Shown here: positions 14,444-24,019 of the stretch, in pieces
Numbering within the stretch: position 1 is the first letter of the stretch
Layout: each line of letters opens with the position of its first letter
From: Onthomorpha sp937906975
Lineage (GTDB): Bacteria; Bacteroidota; Bacteroidia; Bacteroidales; P3
DNA: 64,000 nucleotides
Direction: 5' to 3'
Assembly: GCA_045614605.1 (NCBI GenBank)
Contig: JAZLDH010000015.1
Location: 1-64,000, forward strand
Made by a program: the position numbers and the translations under genes
Notes under the pieces: generated by a model
The model's input: only the letters and a program-made list of their open reading frames with translations
The model's database searches: none
What the model was told of the DNA's origin: nothing

Positions 14444-15427
14444 CTATGCTTTTGTTTGCATTGCAGCAAGCATATTTCCATATATATCGTTCAATGCTCC
14501 AACTTTCTTTGAAAGTGCATTTACTTGTTCTTTGTATCTCAATACGTTTTCTGCTGTATCGGCAAAGTTTACAACTAAATTGTCTATTCTTTCTTGAACT
14601 GCTTTTGTTGCTTCTAATTGTGTAGAAGAGTTTTGTATTTGCATTTCATATAAAGCATTGATTGAAGAAAGGCTTGATGCCATAGTTTTCAATTCATCTA
14701 AGTAAGATGCATCTCCTACTGATAATGTATTTGCTGTTTCTTTGTAAATGTTTGCTAATGTAGATACAGCAGAAGTTGCTTCTTGTACTGATGATAGGTA
14801 TTCACCAGATACTAACAAGTCTTTGTTTAAGTTGTCTGCTGTTTTCTTGTATGCAGAAGATAATTCTACTACAGATTCTGAAGCTACATTGATGTTTGAA
14901 GTGAATTTTTCTGATGCTGCAGCTGCTCCTGCTATATTGTTTAGGCCTGCTGTTGTTGTAGAAAGGTTTTGTAATCCTTTTCCTAAACTTTCTATTAATT
15001 CTGGTCCTATTTTAGCATCTGCTAACATTTTGTCTAATTCTTGTGTGCCAGAGAATCCTCCTATTATTGCTGTGCCACCTGCTACTGCACCGCCACCAAC
15101 AATTTGTACTCCTTCTGCTTCTGCTTTTTTATCTTTTTTCTTGTCTTTCTTTTCTTTTTCTGGTGCGTGTCCGTGTGCATCTTCCATTCCTGCTAATTCA
15201 GGATATACTAAACTCCAATCATATGTTACGTGTAATGGTTCAAACGCTGAGGCAAAGAAGATTAACGCTTCAATACCCATACCAACGATAAGCATCGGAC
15301 CTGCACCTGGCCAGTGGTTGATTTTGAATAAGGCTCCAACGATTACGACCGCTGCTCCCATACCATATAACTTCGCTGTTGTTTCTTTATACGCTTTACT
15401 TGTTACTATTTTATCTATAAATCCCAT
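14444..15427 (-). CDS. gldL: Type IX secretion motor protein GldL/PorL
   Basis: A 327-residue inner membrane stator of the T9SS motor. Two membrane helices lie at about residues 20-60 (AAVVIVGALFKINHWPGAGPMLIVGMGIEALIFFASAF), with the characteristic KINHWPGA turn and the conserved glutamate E52 in GMGIEALIF implicated in proton flow. A long cytoplasmic coiled-coil tail follows, with a basic linker EKKDKKKDKKAEAE. It sits between gldK and gldM. Confidence 0.96.
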   Translation of the reverse strand: MGFIDKIVTSKAYKETTAKLYGMGAAVVIVGALFKINHWPGAGPMLIVGMGIEALIFFASAFEPLHVTYDWSLVYPELAGMEDAHGHAPEKEKKDKKKDKKAEAEGVQIVGGGAVAGGTAIIGGFSGTQELDKMLADAKIGPELIESLGKGLQNLSTTTAGLNNIAGAAAASEKFTSNINVASESVVELSSAYKKTADNLNKDLLVSGEYLSSVQEATSAVSTLANIYKETANTLSVGDASYLDELKTMASSLSSINALYEMQIQNSSTQLEATKAVQERIDNLVVNFADTAENVLRYKEQVNALSKKVGALNDIYGNMLAAMQTKA

Positions 15428-15492
15428 GATATTCTTTCTTTTTAATTTATTCTTAAATGATTATTGTCTATTTTTCTTTTGTTTTATTTCTA

Positions 15493-16863
15493 TTATTCTT
15501 GGTAAACATTTGACGATGTCTTAGGATTGTCTCCTCTTACTCTTCCTAAGTATGATTGAACGCAACGGAATCCTATGTAACTCTTTCCTGAGTCTTGGTA
15601 TTCGTATGAACGTGTTGCTGTTTGTATGAAATATTTTTGGTCTTTCCAAGAACCACCTCTAACTGTTTTTCTCTTCATTACAGGAGCATCGTCTTCTGAG
15701 GCACGATATACGTTTACTTGGTTCAAGTCGTGTGCAAAGTTGTATGCTGATTCGTTGTAAGCATCTTCACACCATTCTGCTACGTTACCTGCCATATCAT
15801 AAAGACCAAATCCGTTCGGTGCGTAGTGCGCAACTAAGATTGGTGTTACTCCACCGTCATCTCCGTAGTTTCCTCTTAATGGTTTGTAGTTTGCAATGAA
15901 ACATCCGTTACCATTTCTTACGTAAGGTCCTCCCCAAGGATAAGGTGCACCATCTACTCCTCCTCTTGCAGCATATTCCCATTCTGCTTCGGTTGGTAAA
16001 CGAAAGTCTTCCATTCTTTCATACTCTTTTTTAGCTAAATAGTTGTTCATCATTAGTGTTCTCCATACTGAAAAAGCTTTTGCTTGTTTGTATGAAACCC
16101 CAACAACAGGGTAGTTGTCGTAACGTGGGTGGCTAAAATATGAACGAGTTGCTGCATCGTTGTAAGAATATGCGAAGTCATGTACCCAACATAGTGTGTC
16201 TGGATATACGTTGATTACTTCTCTTTTGTAAAACTTGTTTTTACCATTTAATCCCTCTGGACGTGAAGCAAATGATGAGCCTCTATATTCTTCTGCAGCT
16301 GTTGTTTCAAAATTCTTTTGGCTTGCAGCTCTTAAATCTATCCAATAGTATTCGTAATTTAATCTTTTGGCATCTATTTGCATTGCGCCATAGTATCTTT
16401 CTTCAACAGGTATAAACATTTCTGCTAATGCTTCTCTTTCGTCTGCATTTTCTAATGTCCAATCTATTTTCTTTTCCCAATTGATGATTGGCGTTTCTAA
16501 TTCTTCTCCCCATTGGTCTGCTTCTATTAGGTAGGTTTCTGGAAAATCCACTCCTAATAGTTTGTAAGCAATGGAGTCTCTTACCCAATATACGAATTGA
16601 CGGTACTCGTTGTTTGTAATCTCCGTTTCATCCATCCAAAAGGATTGTACTTGTACTGTTCTGGGTTGCCAATCGTAAAGTTTGTAAACGTCTTCATCTG
16701 AAGAACCCATCAAAAAACTTCCTTGTGGAACATCAACCATTCCATACGGCTGCATATCCAAGAAGTCTGGTCTTTCTTGTACACCTATGACTTCTCCTTT
16801 GTCAGAGGAGCCACAACTGAACAACAGAAAGGCTGTCGAAATTAACAAAAATATTTTCTTCAT
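15493..16863 (-). CDS. gldK: Type IX secretion lipoprotein GldK/PorK
   Basis: A 456-residue lipoprotein with signal and lipobox LLISTAFLLFSCGSS. It has a formylglycine-generating-enzyme (SUMF1) fold typical of GldK: VPQGSFLMGSSDEDVYKL, WMDETEITNNEYRQFV, LPTEAEWEYAARGG, GLYDMAGNVAEWC and RGGSWKD. GldK forms the outer-membrane-anchored periplasmic ring with GldN. The fold is structural and not known to be catalytic here. The gene is second in the operon, 68 bp after porP. Confidence 0.96.
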   Translation of the reverse strand: MKKIFLLISTAFLLFSCGSSDKGEVIGVQERPDFLDMQPYGMVDVPQGSFLMGSSDEDVYKLYDWQPRTVQVQSFWMDETEITNNEYRQFVYWVRDSIAYKLLGVDFPETYLIEADQWGEELETPIINWEKKIDWTLENADEREALAEMFIPVEERYYGAMQIDAKRLNYEYYWIDLRAASQKNFETTAAEEYRGSSFASRPEGLNGKNKFYKREVINVYPDTLCWVHDFAYSYNDAATRSYFSHPRYDNYPVVGVSYKQAKAFSVWRTLMMNNYLAKKEYERMEDFRLPTEAEWEYAARGGVDGAPYPWGGPYVRNGNGCFIANYKPLRGNYGDDGGVTPILVAHYAPNGFGLYDMAGNVAEWCEDAYNESAYNFAHDLNQVNVYRASEDDAPVMKRKTVRGGSWKDQKYFIQTATRSYEYQDSGKSYIGFRCVQSYLGRVRGDNPKTSSNVYQE

Positions 16864-16931
16864 ATCGCAAATTGTTTTCTTTTATATAAAATACGCTAAT
16901 TATGTGTTTTGTGTTACAATGTTGTGTCGTG

Positions 16932-17969
16932 TTAGATACGACGTGTGTTTCGGTAAATTGTTGGTGGTTTTGGTGGATTTTCTATCTTGAAGCACCATCT
17001 TGCAAACAATTCTAAGGATCCTACCGATTGTGTAGAGATTCTTGAAGTTGGTATGTCGTATGACACGCCTAATTTGAAGTCTCCAAATGCTACTCCTCCC
17101 ATAACTACCATCGCATCTTGTACTCTATATGTCATTCCTCCCCAAATCTTATGCTCCCACTCCATGAGTAATGAAGCATCTACTTGGTATGCTGATTTAG
17201 ATATAAAGTCTGTTTTTAATAATGCAGATGGAAGGATTCTTAATGATGGATATGCTGGAAGTGCCCACTCATATCCTGCAAGAATATAGTAAAATCTTCT
17301 GTTATCCCAATATAATTTATCGCTTGCTGTTTCTAATAGTTTAGAGGTTGATAGACCTATGTATAGTTTTCCTGGTATTTGATAGTAAATCCCCGCTCCT
17401 AAATCGAAAAGGAAATCACTTTGTTCTGATAAATCGCCTAAAACAGGGTCAATACCTGTTCCTACTTGGTCGTCTTGTGTAAATTGATCTGCCCCTACCA
17501 ATTGACTCATGTCTAATGTGGAATTAAACAATTGTGCTTCTATACCTATTGCTAAGTTACCAGTAGGGAATTGTATTCTGAAAGCATAATCAATCTTTGC
17601 GTGAATGTTATCTCTAAATCCTATCTTGTCAGAAATGATTGTTGCTCCTATTCCTCCGTGCAGGAAGCGAACCGGCATATCGAAAGAAATGTTCATTGTT
17701 TCTCCTGTTGAGGCTTGTGAGGGTTCTCCGTAAACATCTGTTAAGCCCATTCCCATCCACTGATTGCGATAAAATCCTGTGAGGCAAATAGCCCCATTGC
17801 TACCCGCGTAACCAGGATTATATGACAAACGGTTGAACATATATTGTGAAAACTGTGGCTCTTGTTGAGCATGCAACGAGAAAGGATTTGCCAATACTAA
17901 AAGTAGAAAGCAAATCAACATGCTTAATTTCACAATTCGTTTGTATTTATCTTGTATAAACTTTAACAT
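16932..17969 (-). CDS. PorP/SprF family type IX secretion outer membrane protein
   Basis: A 345-residue protein with a cleavable signal peptide ending FSLHAQQEPQFSQYMFN. It continues with the PorP/SprF hallmark RLSYNPGYAGSNGAICL and a 14-strand-like beta-barrel pattern. Members are needed for surface display of particular T9SS cargo, and PorP is associated with the GldKLMN complex. It is first in the operon. A TACTTTTG box on the minus strand (18041-18034) could be its promoter, about 65 bp upstream. Confidence 0.92.
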   Translation of the reverse strand: MLKFIQDKYKRIVKLSMLICFLLLVLANPFSLHAQQEPQFSQYMFNRLSYNPGYAGSNGAICLTGFYRNQWMGMGLTDVYGEPSQASTGETMNISFDMPVRFLHGGIGATIISDKIGFRDNIHAKIDYAFRIQFPTGNLAIGIEAQLFNSTLDMSQLVGADQFTQDDQVGTGIDPVLGDLSEQSDFLFDLGAGIYYQIPGKLYIGLSTSKLLETASDKLYWDNRRFYYILAGYEWALPAYPSLRILPSALLKTDFISKSAYQVDASLLMEWEHKIWGGMTYRVQDAMVVMGGVAFGDFKLGVSYDIPTSRISTQSVGSLELFARWCFKIENPPKPPTIYRNTRRI

Positions 17970-18148
17970 TTACTATTTGTTTTGTTTCTTTTTCCGCTTT
18001 TGTTACTTATAATTTATCTAAAAAGCAGTCGTGCAAAAGTAAAAAAAAACTTTATAAAAAAGAAGTTTTAATTATCTTTTTGTTAATAACTATATTTGTT
18101 TTTTAATATTACACATTGATTTTAAATATCTTATAACATTTCTTATTT

Positions 18149-18904
18149 TCATTTCTTTTTAACAATGTAAGCCGATTTATATGTGCTTTTTATGGTTTTA
18201 AGGGCTTGTTCTGCTAAATTTATTGATGAAAATGGCCCAATATTCACATAATAATACGCTTGATTGAAAACATTTTCTAAGGTTGTGTTGTTTTTATATT
18301 CTATTGGCAGTTGCCCTGTAATCATTTCCAAATCTTCTGTCCTTTCAATAGAACATATTCTTACGAAAAATGAGTATTCTAATGGAGTTTCTTTTTGGAT
18401 TTCTACTGTATCAACTACTAAATCTTGTTGAATTTTAGGTGTGGTTTCTTCTACTTTTTTTACCACTTTTGGTTTTTTTACAGTTGCAGGTTTTTGGGCT
18501 ATTAGTTCTTGTTTTTCAGGTGTTCCTTTGTAGTTTTCCTCTATTATATCTACCCTAACTTTTGCCACTCCTGTTTTATGCAACATTATATCTTTTGCTG
18601 CTATATATGATAGGTCTATTATGCCTTGTTTTGGACATCTATCATTTACTTTTACTAAAACAGAAAGCCCATTTGACAGGTTGGTAACCTTCACAAGTGT
18701 GTGCATGGGAAGTGTTTTGTGTGCTGCGGTATATTTTCTTTGAGTAAAAATTTCTCCTGATGAAGTTTTCCTGTTTTCAAATCTATTATGATAATACGTT
18801 GCTTTACACTCAAATGATTTTTGTGTTTGAGCAAATGCGTTTTGTTCTGTTTTACTAAAACATATTAATAGTAAAACGAATATTATTTTTTGTACTTTTA
18901 CCAT
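18149..18904 (-). CDS. rlpA: RlpA-like septal lytic transglycosylase with SPOR domain
   Basis: A 251-residue exported protein (signal MVKVQKIIFVLLLICF). Its double-psi beta-barrel RlpA domain reads KATYYHNRFENRKTSSGE, YTAAHKTLPMHTLVKVTNL, VKVNDRCPKQGIIDLS. The Asp in VNDR is the conserved catalytic acid. A Lys/Pro/Val-rich linker leads to a C-terminal SPOR domain (SFFVRICS...YYVNIGPFSSINLAEQALK), which binds denuded glycan at the septum. I start at the ATG at 18904, which overlaps the kdsC stop by 7 nt. The in-frame ATG at 18928 adds only an uncharacteristic basic stretch. Confidence 0.88.
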   Translation of the reverse strand: MVKVQKIIFVLLLICFSKTEQNAFAQTQKSFECKATYYHNRFENRKTSSGEIFTQRKYTAAHKTLPMHTLVKVTNLSNGLSVLVKVNDRCPKQGIIDLSYIAAKDIMLHKTGVAKVRVDIIEENYKGTPEKQELIAQKPATVKKPKVVKKVEETTPKIQQDLVVDTVEIQKETPLEYSFFVRICSIERTEDLEMITGQLPIEYKNNTTLENVFNQAYYYVNIGPFSSINLAEQALKTIKSTYKSAYIVKKK

Positions 18905-19416
18905 GATTTTGCGTCTTCGTGGAACCATTTATCTTGTAATTTCATTACTTGTTCTATTACATCTCGTACACAACCATTTCCCCCTGACTTATGAGAGATA
19001 TAGTCTGAAACTTGTTTTATTTCTTCTGCTGCATCTGCCGGACAGGTTGCTACTCCTACCATTTTCATAACGTCATAGTCAGGAATATCATCTCCCATAT
19101 AGAGTACTTGTTTTGCTTCTAAGTTCTTCTCTTCCAAAAACTTTTCAAAAATTTCTTTTTTACGATGAGAGCCTAAATATACGTCTTTTACACCGAGCAT
19201 CGCCATACGTGAGGCTATACTATTGCCACTTCCTCCTGAAATAACAGCAACAATATATCCTTTTCGCAAAGCATATTGTATTGCATATCCATCTTTCACA
19301 TTACCGCTACGAACAATGATTTGATCATTAGCTGACCAAATATTGCCATCACTTATCACACCATCATAATCAAATACAAATGCTTTAATATCGTGTAGTT
19401 TTGCTTTGTAATTCAT
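18898..19416 (-). CDS. kdsC: 3-deoxy-manno-octulosonate-8-phosphatase (HAD type)
   Basis: A 172-residue HAD-superfamily phosphatase of the KdsC/YrbI type, without the cap domain. Motif I is FDYDGVISDG, motif II is AVISGGSGN, and motif III/IV is KQVLYMGDDIPDYDVMK followed by ATCPADA. It hydrolyses KDO-8-phosphate to KDO for lipopolysaccharide inner core. It lies 3 bp after hldD and overlaps rlpA, within an LPS/envelope operon. Confidence 0.93.
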   Translation of the reverse strand: MNYKAKLHDIKAFVFDYDGVISDGNIWSANDQIIVRSGNVKDGYAIQYALRKGYIVAVISGGSGNSIASRMAMLGVKDVYLGSHRKKEIFEKFLEEKNLEAKQVLYMGDDIPDYDVMKMVGVATCPADAAEEIKQVSDYISHKSGGNGCVRDVIEQVMKLQDKWFHEDAKSW

Positions 19417-19419
19417 AGA

Positions 19420-20385
19420 TTAAAAATTAGATTGTTTCATCAAATAATTTTGAACATAATCTTTTACACCTTCCTCTAAGGAATAAAACGGACGATTGTA
19501 ACCGACTGATTTTAGTTTATTCATAGAGGCTTCTGTAAAGTATTGGTATTTATCTCTTATATCCTCAGGTATATCTATGTATTCTATGTTTTCTTCCTTG
19601 CCCATTGCAGAAAAAGTTGCAGAGGCTAAATCATAAAAACTACGAGCTTTACCTGAGCCAAGATTATATATGCTACTTTGAGGTTTGTTAGTCATTAAGA
19701 AAAATAATACATCAATAACATCTTTTACATAAACAAAATCTCTCATTTGCTGACCATCTTTATAATCTGGTCTATGAGAACGAAATAGTTTTACTTTGTT
19801 TGTAGCTGTTATTTGATTGAAAGAATGAAATATTACCGATGCCATTCTTCCTTTATGATATTCATTTGGACCGTAAACATTGAAAAATTTCAAGCCTGCC
19901 CAAAAAGGAGGCTTTTTATCTTGCGATAATGCCCATAAATCAAATTCTTGTTTTGAACGACCATAAGGATTCAATGGTTTTAGCTTTGAAATAAGAGCCA
20001 AATCATCTTCATATCCATTTTCTCCTCCGCCATAAGTAGCAGCAGACGAGGCATAAACCATAGGAATATTGTTATCGGCACATATTGTCCATATATTTTT
20101 TGTGTATTCAAGATTTAACTCTTCAAACACATTCCAATTAAACTCTGTTGTGTCGGTTCTCGCTCCTAAGTGATATACTCCTTCTACTTGACTCGCATTT
20201 TCTTTAAACCATTCAATAAAACCCTTTCTATCTACTTTTAAAGAATATGTTGAATGCGAATAATTGTTTAGTTTTTCTGTTTTAGAAAAATCATCAACTA
20301 TAACAATATCTGTTATTTTTTCTATATTCAATTTACGAAGCATACAACTTCCTATAAATCCTGCTGCACCTGTTAGTATTATCAT
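19420..20385 (-). CDS. hldD: ADP-L-glycero-D-manno-heptose 6-epimerase
   Basis: A 321-residue short-chain dehydrogenase/reductase-type epimerase. The N-terminal Rossmann motif is IILTGAAGFIGS. YASSAATYGGGENGY supplies the catalytic Ser/Thr, and NPYGRSKQEFDLW has the YxxxK-type pair. KFFNVYGPNEYHKGRMASV is highly characteristic of HldD (RfaD). It provides ADP-L,D-heptose for the LPS inner core. It is clustered with kdsC and lptB on the minus strand. Confidence 0.94.
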   Translation of the reverse strand: MIILTGAAGFIGSCMLRKLNIEKITDIVIVDDFSKTEKLNNYSHSTYSLKVDRKGFIEWFKENASQVEGVYHLGARTDTTEFNWNVFEELNLEYTKNIWTICADNNIPMVYASSAATYGGGENGYEDDLALISKLKPLNPYGRSKQEFDLWALSQDKKPPFWAGLKFFNVYGPNEYHKGRMASVIFHSFNQITATNKVKLFRSHRPDYKDGQQMRDFVYVKDVIDVLFFLMTNKPQSSIYNLGSGKARSFYDLASATFSAMGKEENIEYIDIPEDIRDKYQYFTEASMNKLKSVGYNRPFYSLEEGVKDYVQNYLMKQSNF

Positions 20386-20397
20386 ATTGTTACTATA

Positions 20398-21714
20398 TTA
20401 TTTTTCGTCAATACTATCTTCTATTGCTTTTTGATAAACCTCTCTCCAACCAAACCATTCCCTTTTATTTGACAAACTTTCATTATGCCATATACTTATC
20501 ATTTCTCCTTTAACTTTTTTAACCTCATCGTTTAATTTTTTGATTTCTTCCAATGCTTGTTGAGGAGAAAGTTTTAATCCATTTTTCAAAGACACATCCA
20601 TATAGGCAAAAGGGTGTATTTTCAAACTTGTTTCGTAGTCCATAGCCAAATCATAAAAGTTAAAACAACTACAAATCCCTGCCCTAAAACCTATATTATC
20701 AGAATAACCCATAGAAAAATCATGTTCTATGCTTCCTGTCGCTATTAAATTTCTATATCCCTCTGGAAGGCGAAAATGTAAATAGTGATAACGCGACCTC
20801 ATTATTGGTTTATGTAGCGTTTCCTTTAACATCTTAATTTGAGAATTTATCAATTGAGGATAATCAAAACTATCATAAGAAGGATGCACGCCCACCTTTG
20901 CATAATCACACAAACTTTTAATCAATACCCTAAATTTATTGTTGTATGGATTTATGTTTTTATCATATTTTCCATAATAACCATACAAAACAAAAAATAT
21001 AGTACTAAGATTGTATTTTTCTATTAATGAAATTATAAAATCAAAAGTATTATATGGGTCTTTTTCTATTTTTAAAAGCACTTTTAATCTCTCAAAACAA
21101 AGAGATAATTTTCCTTTCATCAAATCTCGTAAGAAGCCAAACAAGTTTCGGCTAAATCCTTTACAAGTATAAGAGTATGCAGAGTCTATATCTATTGTAT
21201 TTAGATAAGAATAATGATTGTTTTGAGAAGACAATTCGGGATAACGCTCCAATATCCTATTTTTAAACTCCTCAACCCATATATTTACCACAGGTTTTTT
21301 CAAAAAACCCTTTTTATAAGCCAAACTATCCTCTGCTTTGAAACGAGAATGCTTATCTTTTACGTATGGTAAATACTCTTCGTATCGAGAAACTAAATAA
21401 AAACACGCTGCTAAAACATCAAAATCGCAAATAGAATCCTTTGAATAAAGTCTAAAAAGATAAGGCGTATTATTTTTTTCAAAATAACCAACCTCTGTCA
21501 TTTCAATAATAGTTTGGAATAAAAGAGGAGAATTTAATAAAAACAATTCATCTGCAATCGGTTGAGTAGTATAAGAAAATTTTGGGCCATTATATTGGGT
21601 AAAGTATTCTTTATCTATTGTGATAGAATACTTTATAGACATCAGTTCTTTAAATACTAAATTTAAAGTATAACCTAATCTATTAGTTAATTTATCTACA
21701 TAAATCAACAACAT
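20398..21714 (-). CDS. DUF7033/polysaccharide deacetylase-like protein
   Basis: A 438-residue cytoplasmic protein of a Bacteroidetes family combining an N-terminal DUF7033 domain (LVSRYEEYLPYVKDKHSRFKAEDS) with a NodB-like barrel. TIDIDSAYSY gives the metal Asp, GVHPSYDSFDY the His, and RSRYHYLHFRLPEGYRNLIATG with FRAGICSCFNFYD the C-terminal strands. Family members are annotated as polysaccharide deacetylase-like; the substrate is not known. It lies between hldD and lptB, which suggests cell-surface glycan or LPS modification, but that is inference. Confidence 0.75.
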   Translation of the reverse strand: MLLIYVDKLTNRLGYTLNLVFKELMSIKYSITIDKEYFTQYNGPKFSYTTQPIADELFLLNSPLLFQTIIEMTEVGYFEKNNTPYLFRLYSKDSICDFDVLAACFYLVSRYEEYLPYVKDKHSRFKAEDSLAYKKGFLKKPVVNIWVEEFKNRILERYPELSSQNNHYSYLNTIDIDSAYSYTCKGFSRNLFGFLRDLMKGKLSLCFERLKVLLKIEKDPYNTFDFIISLIEKYNLSTIFFVLYGYYGKYDKNINPYNNKFRVLIKSLCDYAKVGVHPSYDSFDYPQLINSQIKMLKETLHKPIMRSRYHYLHFRLPEGYRNLIATGSIEHDFSMGYSDNIGFRAGICSCFNFYDLAMDYETSLKIHPFAYMDVSLKNGLKLSPQQALEEIKKLNDEVKKVKGEMISIWHNESLSNKREWFGWREVYQKAIEDSIDEK

Positions 21715-21717
21715 ACT

Positions 21718-22443
21718 TTATCTTAATTCAAAGTTATCTCCCAAATATTTTTTTCTAACCTGCTCATCATTTGCCAACTCTTGCGGTGTACCATACCTAA
21801 AAACACTTCCCTCAATAAGCAAATATGCCCTATCTGTTATAGATAATGTTTCGTGAACATTATGATCCGTTATCAATACTCCAATATTCCTATTTTTTAA
21901 ATCTTTTACAATAGTTTGAATATCTTGTACTGCAATTGGATCTACACCTGCAAACGGTTCATCAAGTAAAATAAATTTTGGATCAGCAGCCAAGGCTCTT
22001 GCAATCTCTGTTCGTCTTCTCTCTCCTCCTGAAAGTTGAATTCCTTTGCTTTTTCTGATATGAGTTAAGCTAAATTCTTCCAACAAATCATTCATCTTTT
22101 TATTTCTTTGTTCAGGAGTTAGTTTTGGATTAAATTCCAAAATAGACATTATATTATCTTCAACAGACAAAGTTCTAAAAACAGAGGCTTCTTGTGCAAG
22201 ATAGCCAACACCTTCTTGTGCTCGCTTATACATTGGCATATCTGTAATATCCTTATCATCTAAAAACACTCTACCAGAATAAGGCTTTATCAAGCCTGTC
22301 ATCATATAAAATGTAGTAGTCTTGCCTGCACCATTTGGGCCTAATAAACCAACAATCTCACCCATAGACACTTCTATCGAAACGCCCTTTACTACAACCC
22401 TCTTTTTATATTTTTTTACAATATTGTCAGTATATAGCCTCAT
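21718..22443 (-). CDS. lptB: LPS export ABC transporter ATP-binding protein LptB
   Basis: A 241-residue ABC ATPase. Walker A is GPNGAGKTT, the signature motif is QLSGGERRRTEIARAL, and Walker B is FILLDEPFAGVDP, the LptB-type D-loop. The switch is ITDHNVHETL. With LptFG it drives extraction of LPS from the inner membrane to LptC. LptC is encoded separately at 37344-37895. It follows maf by 41 bp and precedes the deacetylase-like gene by 3 bp. Confidence 0.96.
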   Translation of the reverse strand: MRLYTDNIVKKYKKRVVVKGVSIEVSMGEIVGLLGPNGAGKTTTFYMMTGLIKPYSGRVFLDDKDITDMPMYKRAQEGVGYLAQEASVFRTLSVEDNIMSILEFNPKLTPEQRNKKMNDLLEEFSLTHIRKSKGIQLSGGERRRTEIARALAADPKFILLDEPFAGVDPIAVQDIQTIVKDLKNRNIGVLITDHNVHETLSITDRAYLLIEGSVFRYGTPQELANDEQVRKKYLGDNFELR

Positions 22444-22484
22444 TTTCTTTGGTTTTATTCGTACAAAGTTAAGAAAAAATTTTC

Positions 22485-23072
22485 TTATCCTAAGATTTCT
22501 TTAACGATTTCAAAGAATTTATTACAAGGAAAACCTACAACATTATAATAATCTCCTTGTAAATATTCTATACCTATAATTCCTATCCATTCTTGTATAC
22601 CATAAGCTCCTGCTTTATCAAAAGGCTTGAATAGTCTTATATAATATTCTATCTCTTCTTCCGAAAGATGTTTGAATTTAACGAAACTTGTTTGAGAAAA
22701 ATGCTTAATTTTTTTGTTGGTCTTTAAGCAACAACCCGTAATAACCTTATGAGTTTTAGAAGACAATAATTTCAAATACTCTTTTGCCTCATCTTCATTT
22801 TGAGGCTTTCCTAAAATAAGATTATCAACAACAACGATAGTGTCAGATGTTACAAGAATAGAATTATCTTCAATAATTCCATTATAACTTTCCGATTTTT
22901 TAACAGCTAAATACTCTGCTACATCATCTATCTCTATGTTATCTGGAAAGGACTCTTCAATATCTATTGGCTCAACAGCAACTTCAAATCCCATTTGTTC
23001 CAACAATTGTTTTCGTCTTGGAGATTTTGAGGCTAAAATTATCTTTGTTGAAAGCAAATCAGAGAGATTCAT
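22485..23072 (-). CDS. maf: Maf-like nucleoside triphosphate pyrophosphatase
   Basis: A 195-residue Maf protein with N-terminal LASKSPRRKQLLEQMG, central VTSDTIVVVDNLILGKP and KAGAYGIQEWIG. These residues form the phosphate-binding and catalytic pocket of dTTP/UTP pyrophosphatases of the YhdE class. It prevents incorporation of non-canonical or excess nucleotides and is linked to septum arrest. It is 4 bp downstream of the UbiA-family gene. Confidence 0.93.
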   Translation of the reverse strand: MNLSDLLSTKIILASKSPRRKQLLEQMGFEVAVEPIDIEESFPDNIEIDDVAEYLAVKKSESYNGIIEDNSILVTSDTIVVVDNLILGKPQNEDEAKEYLKLLSSKTHKVITGCCLKTNKKIKHFSQTSFVKFKHLSEEEIEYYIRLFKPFDKAGAYGIQEWIGIIGIEYLQGDYYNVVGFPCNKFFEIVKEILG

Positions 23073-23076
23073 TTGG

Positions 23077-24018
23077 CTAATAAATATTTATTATCATAAA
23101 TAATCCTGATACAAAAATCATTCTTAATAATTCGGAAAGAAATCCATAATCTTGAATAGATTTTGCGCTTTTAAGTTCTTTAACAAAAAACAACATCGGA
23201 ACGCAAACAAGCAAAGCACAAACTATTAAAGAGATTGTTGTATAATAGGTAAATAAAAAGAAAAGTGTAACAGCAATAAAAATAGCAGTAAGAACGTAAA
23301 CAATATTTTTTGTTTTCTTCTCTCCCAACAAAACCACAAGTGAATTACATCCACACTCTCTATCTCCCTCCTCATCTTGCATATCACAAACAATTTCTCT
23401 GATTAAAGTTAGCAAAAACGTAATTACCGTAAAGAATAAAGCAACATATAGTAAGTTTTCTTTCAATGGAGTAATTATCACTTTAAATAATCCACCAGGA
23501 TTGTTCATTAAAGCAAATATTTCAAACAATATCGGCAAGAAAACTATCATTGAATATAATATAGCAACAACTATATTTCCTACAAGAAAGCCTCTTTTGT
23601 ATTTAAGCGAATAAAAATAAGACATAAACACAAAAACAATCATCAAAGAGCCTAAATGCAAAAATCCATTCAAATATCCTATTACGTAGCCTATTGCAAC
23701 AGAAGCAATAGATAATACATAGAATAAAGAAAGCACTCTTTTTTCAGAAATAGTCCTTCCTATATACAAATCCTTTTCAGCCCTGTTTATTTTATCAATA
23801 TCTTGGTCAAAATATTCGTTTATCAAAACAGAAGCGACCACAAGAAGTATGACTGAAAAACAGAAAATAAAATACTCTAAGTTTGAAATAGCACTTTCCA
23901 ATCCTCCCGCAAATTCTGCATAAAAAGGATTAATGATAAAACTCCTTACAACAATAAGTGCAATGATACATAATAAGACGCTCTTCCAACGAATTAAATT
24001 CAAAAAATCTTTCATCAA
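23077..24018 (-). CDS. UbiA-family geranylgeranylglycerol-phosphate geranylgeranyltransferase-like protein
   Basis: A 313-residue membrane prenyltransferase with about nine helices. The first Asp-rich motif is NEYFDQDIDKINRAEKD and the second is REIVCDMQDEEGDRECG; both bind the prenyl diphosphate through Mg2+. The pattern NDxxDxxIDKINRPxKP, changed here to NRAEKD, is typical of the Bacteroidetes group annotated as geranylgeranylglycerol-phosphate geranylgeranyltransferase. The actual acceptor in these bacteria is not settled. It lies between the MORN-repeat gene and maf with 1-4-bp gaps. Confidence 0.85.
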   Translation of the reverse strand: MMKDFLNLIRWKSVLLCIIALIVVRSFIINPFYAEFAGGLESAISNLEYFIFCFSVILLVVASVLINEYFDQDIDKINRAEKDLYIGRTISEKRVLSLFYVLSIASVAIGYVIGYLNGFLHLGSLMIVFVFMSYFYSLKYKRGFLVGNIVVAILYSMIVFLPILFEIFALMNNPGGLFKVIITPLKENLLYVALFFTVITFLLTLIREIVCDMQDEEGDRECGCNSLVVLLGEKKTKNIVYVLTAIFIAVTLFFLFTYYTTISLIVCALLVCVPMLFFVKELKSAKSIQDYGFLSELLRMIFVSGLFMIINIY

Positions 24019-24019
24019 A

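Noticed and set aside
14748..15524. 258-codon plus-strand ORF opposite gldL
   Set aside because: It is antisense to the well-supported gldL gene and has no recognisable domains; its length reflects codon use on the other strand.
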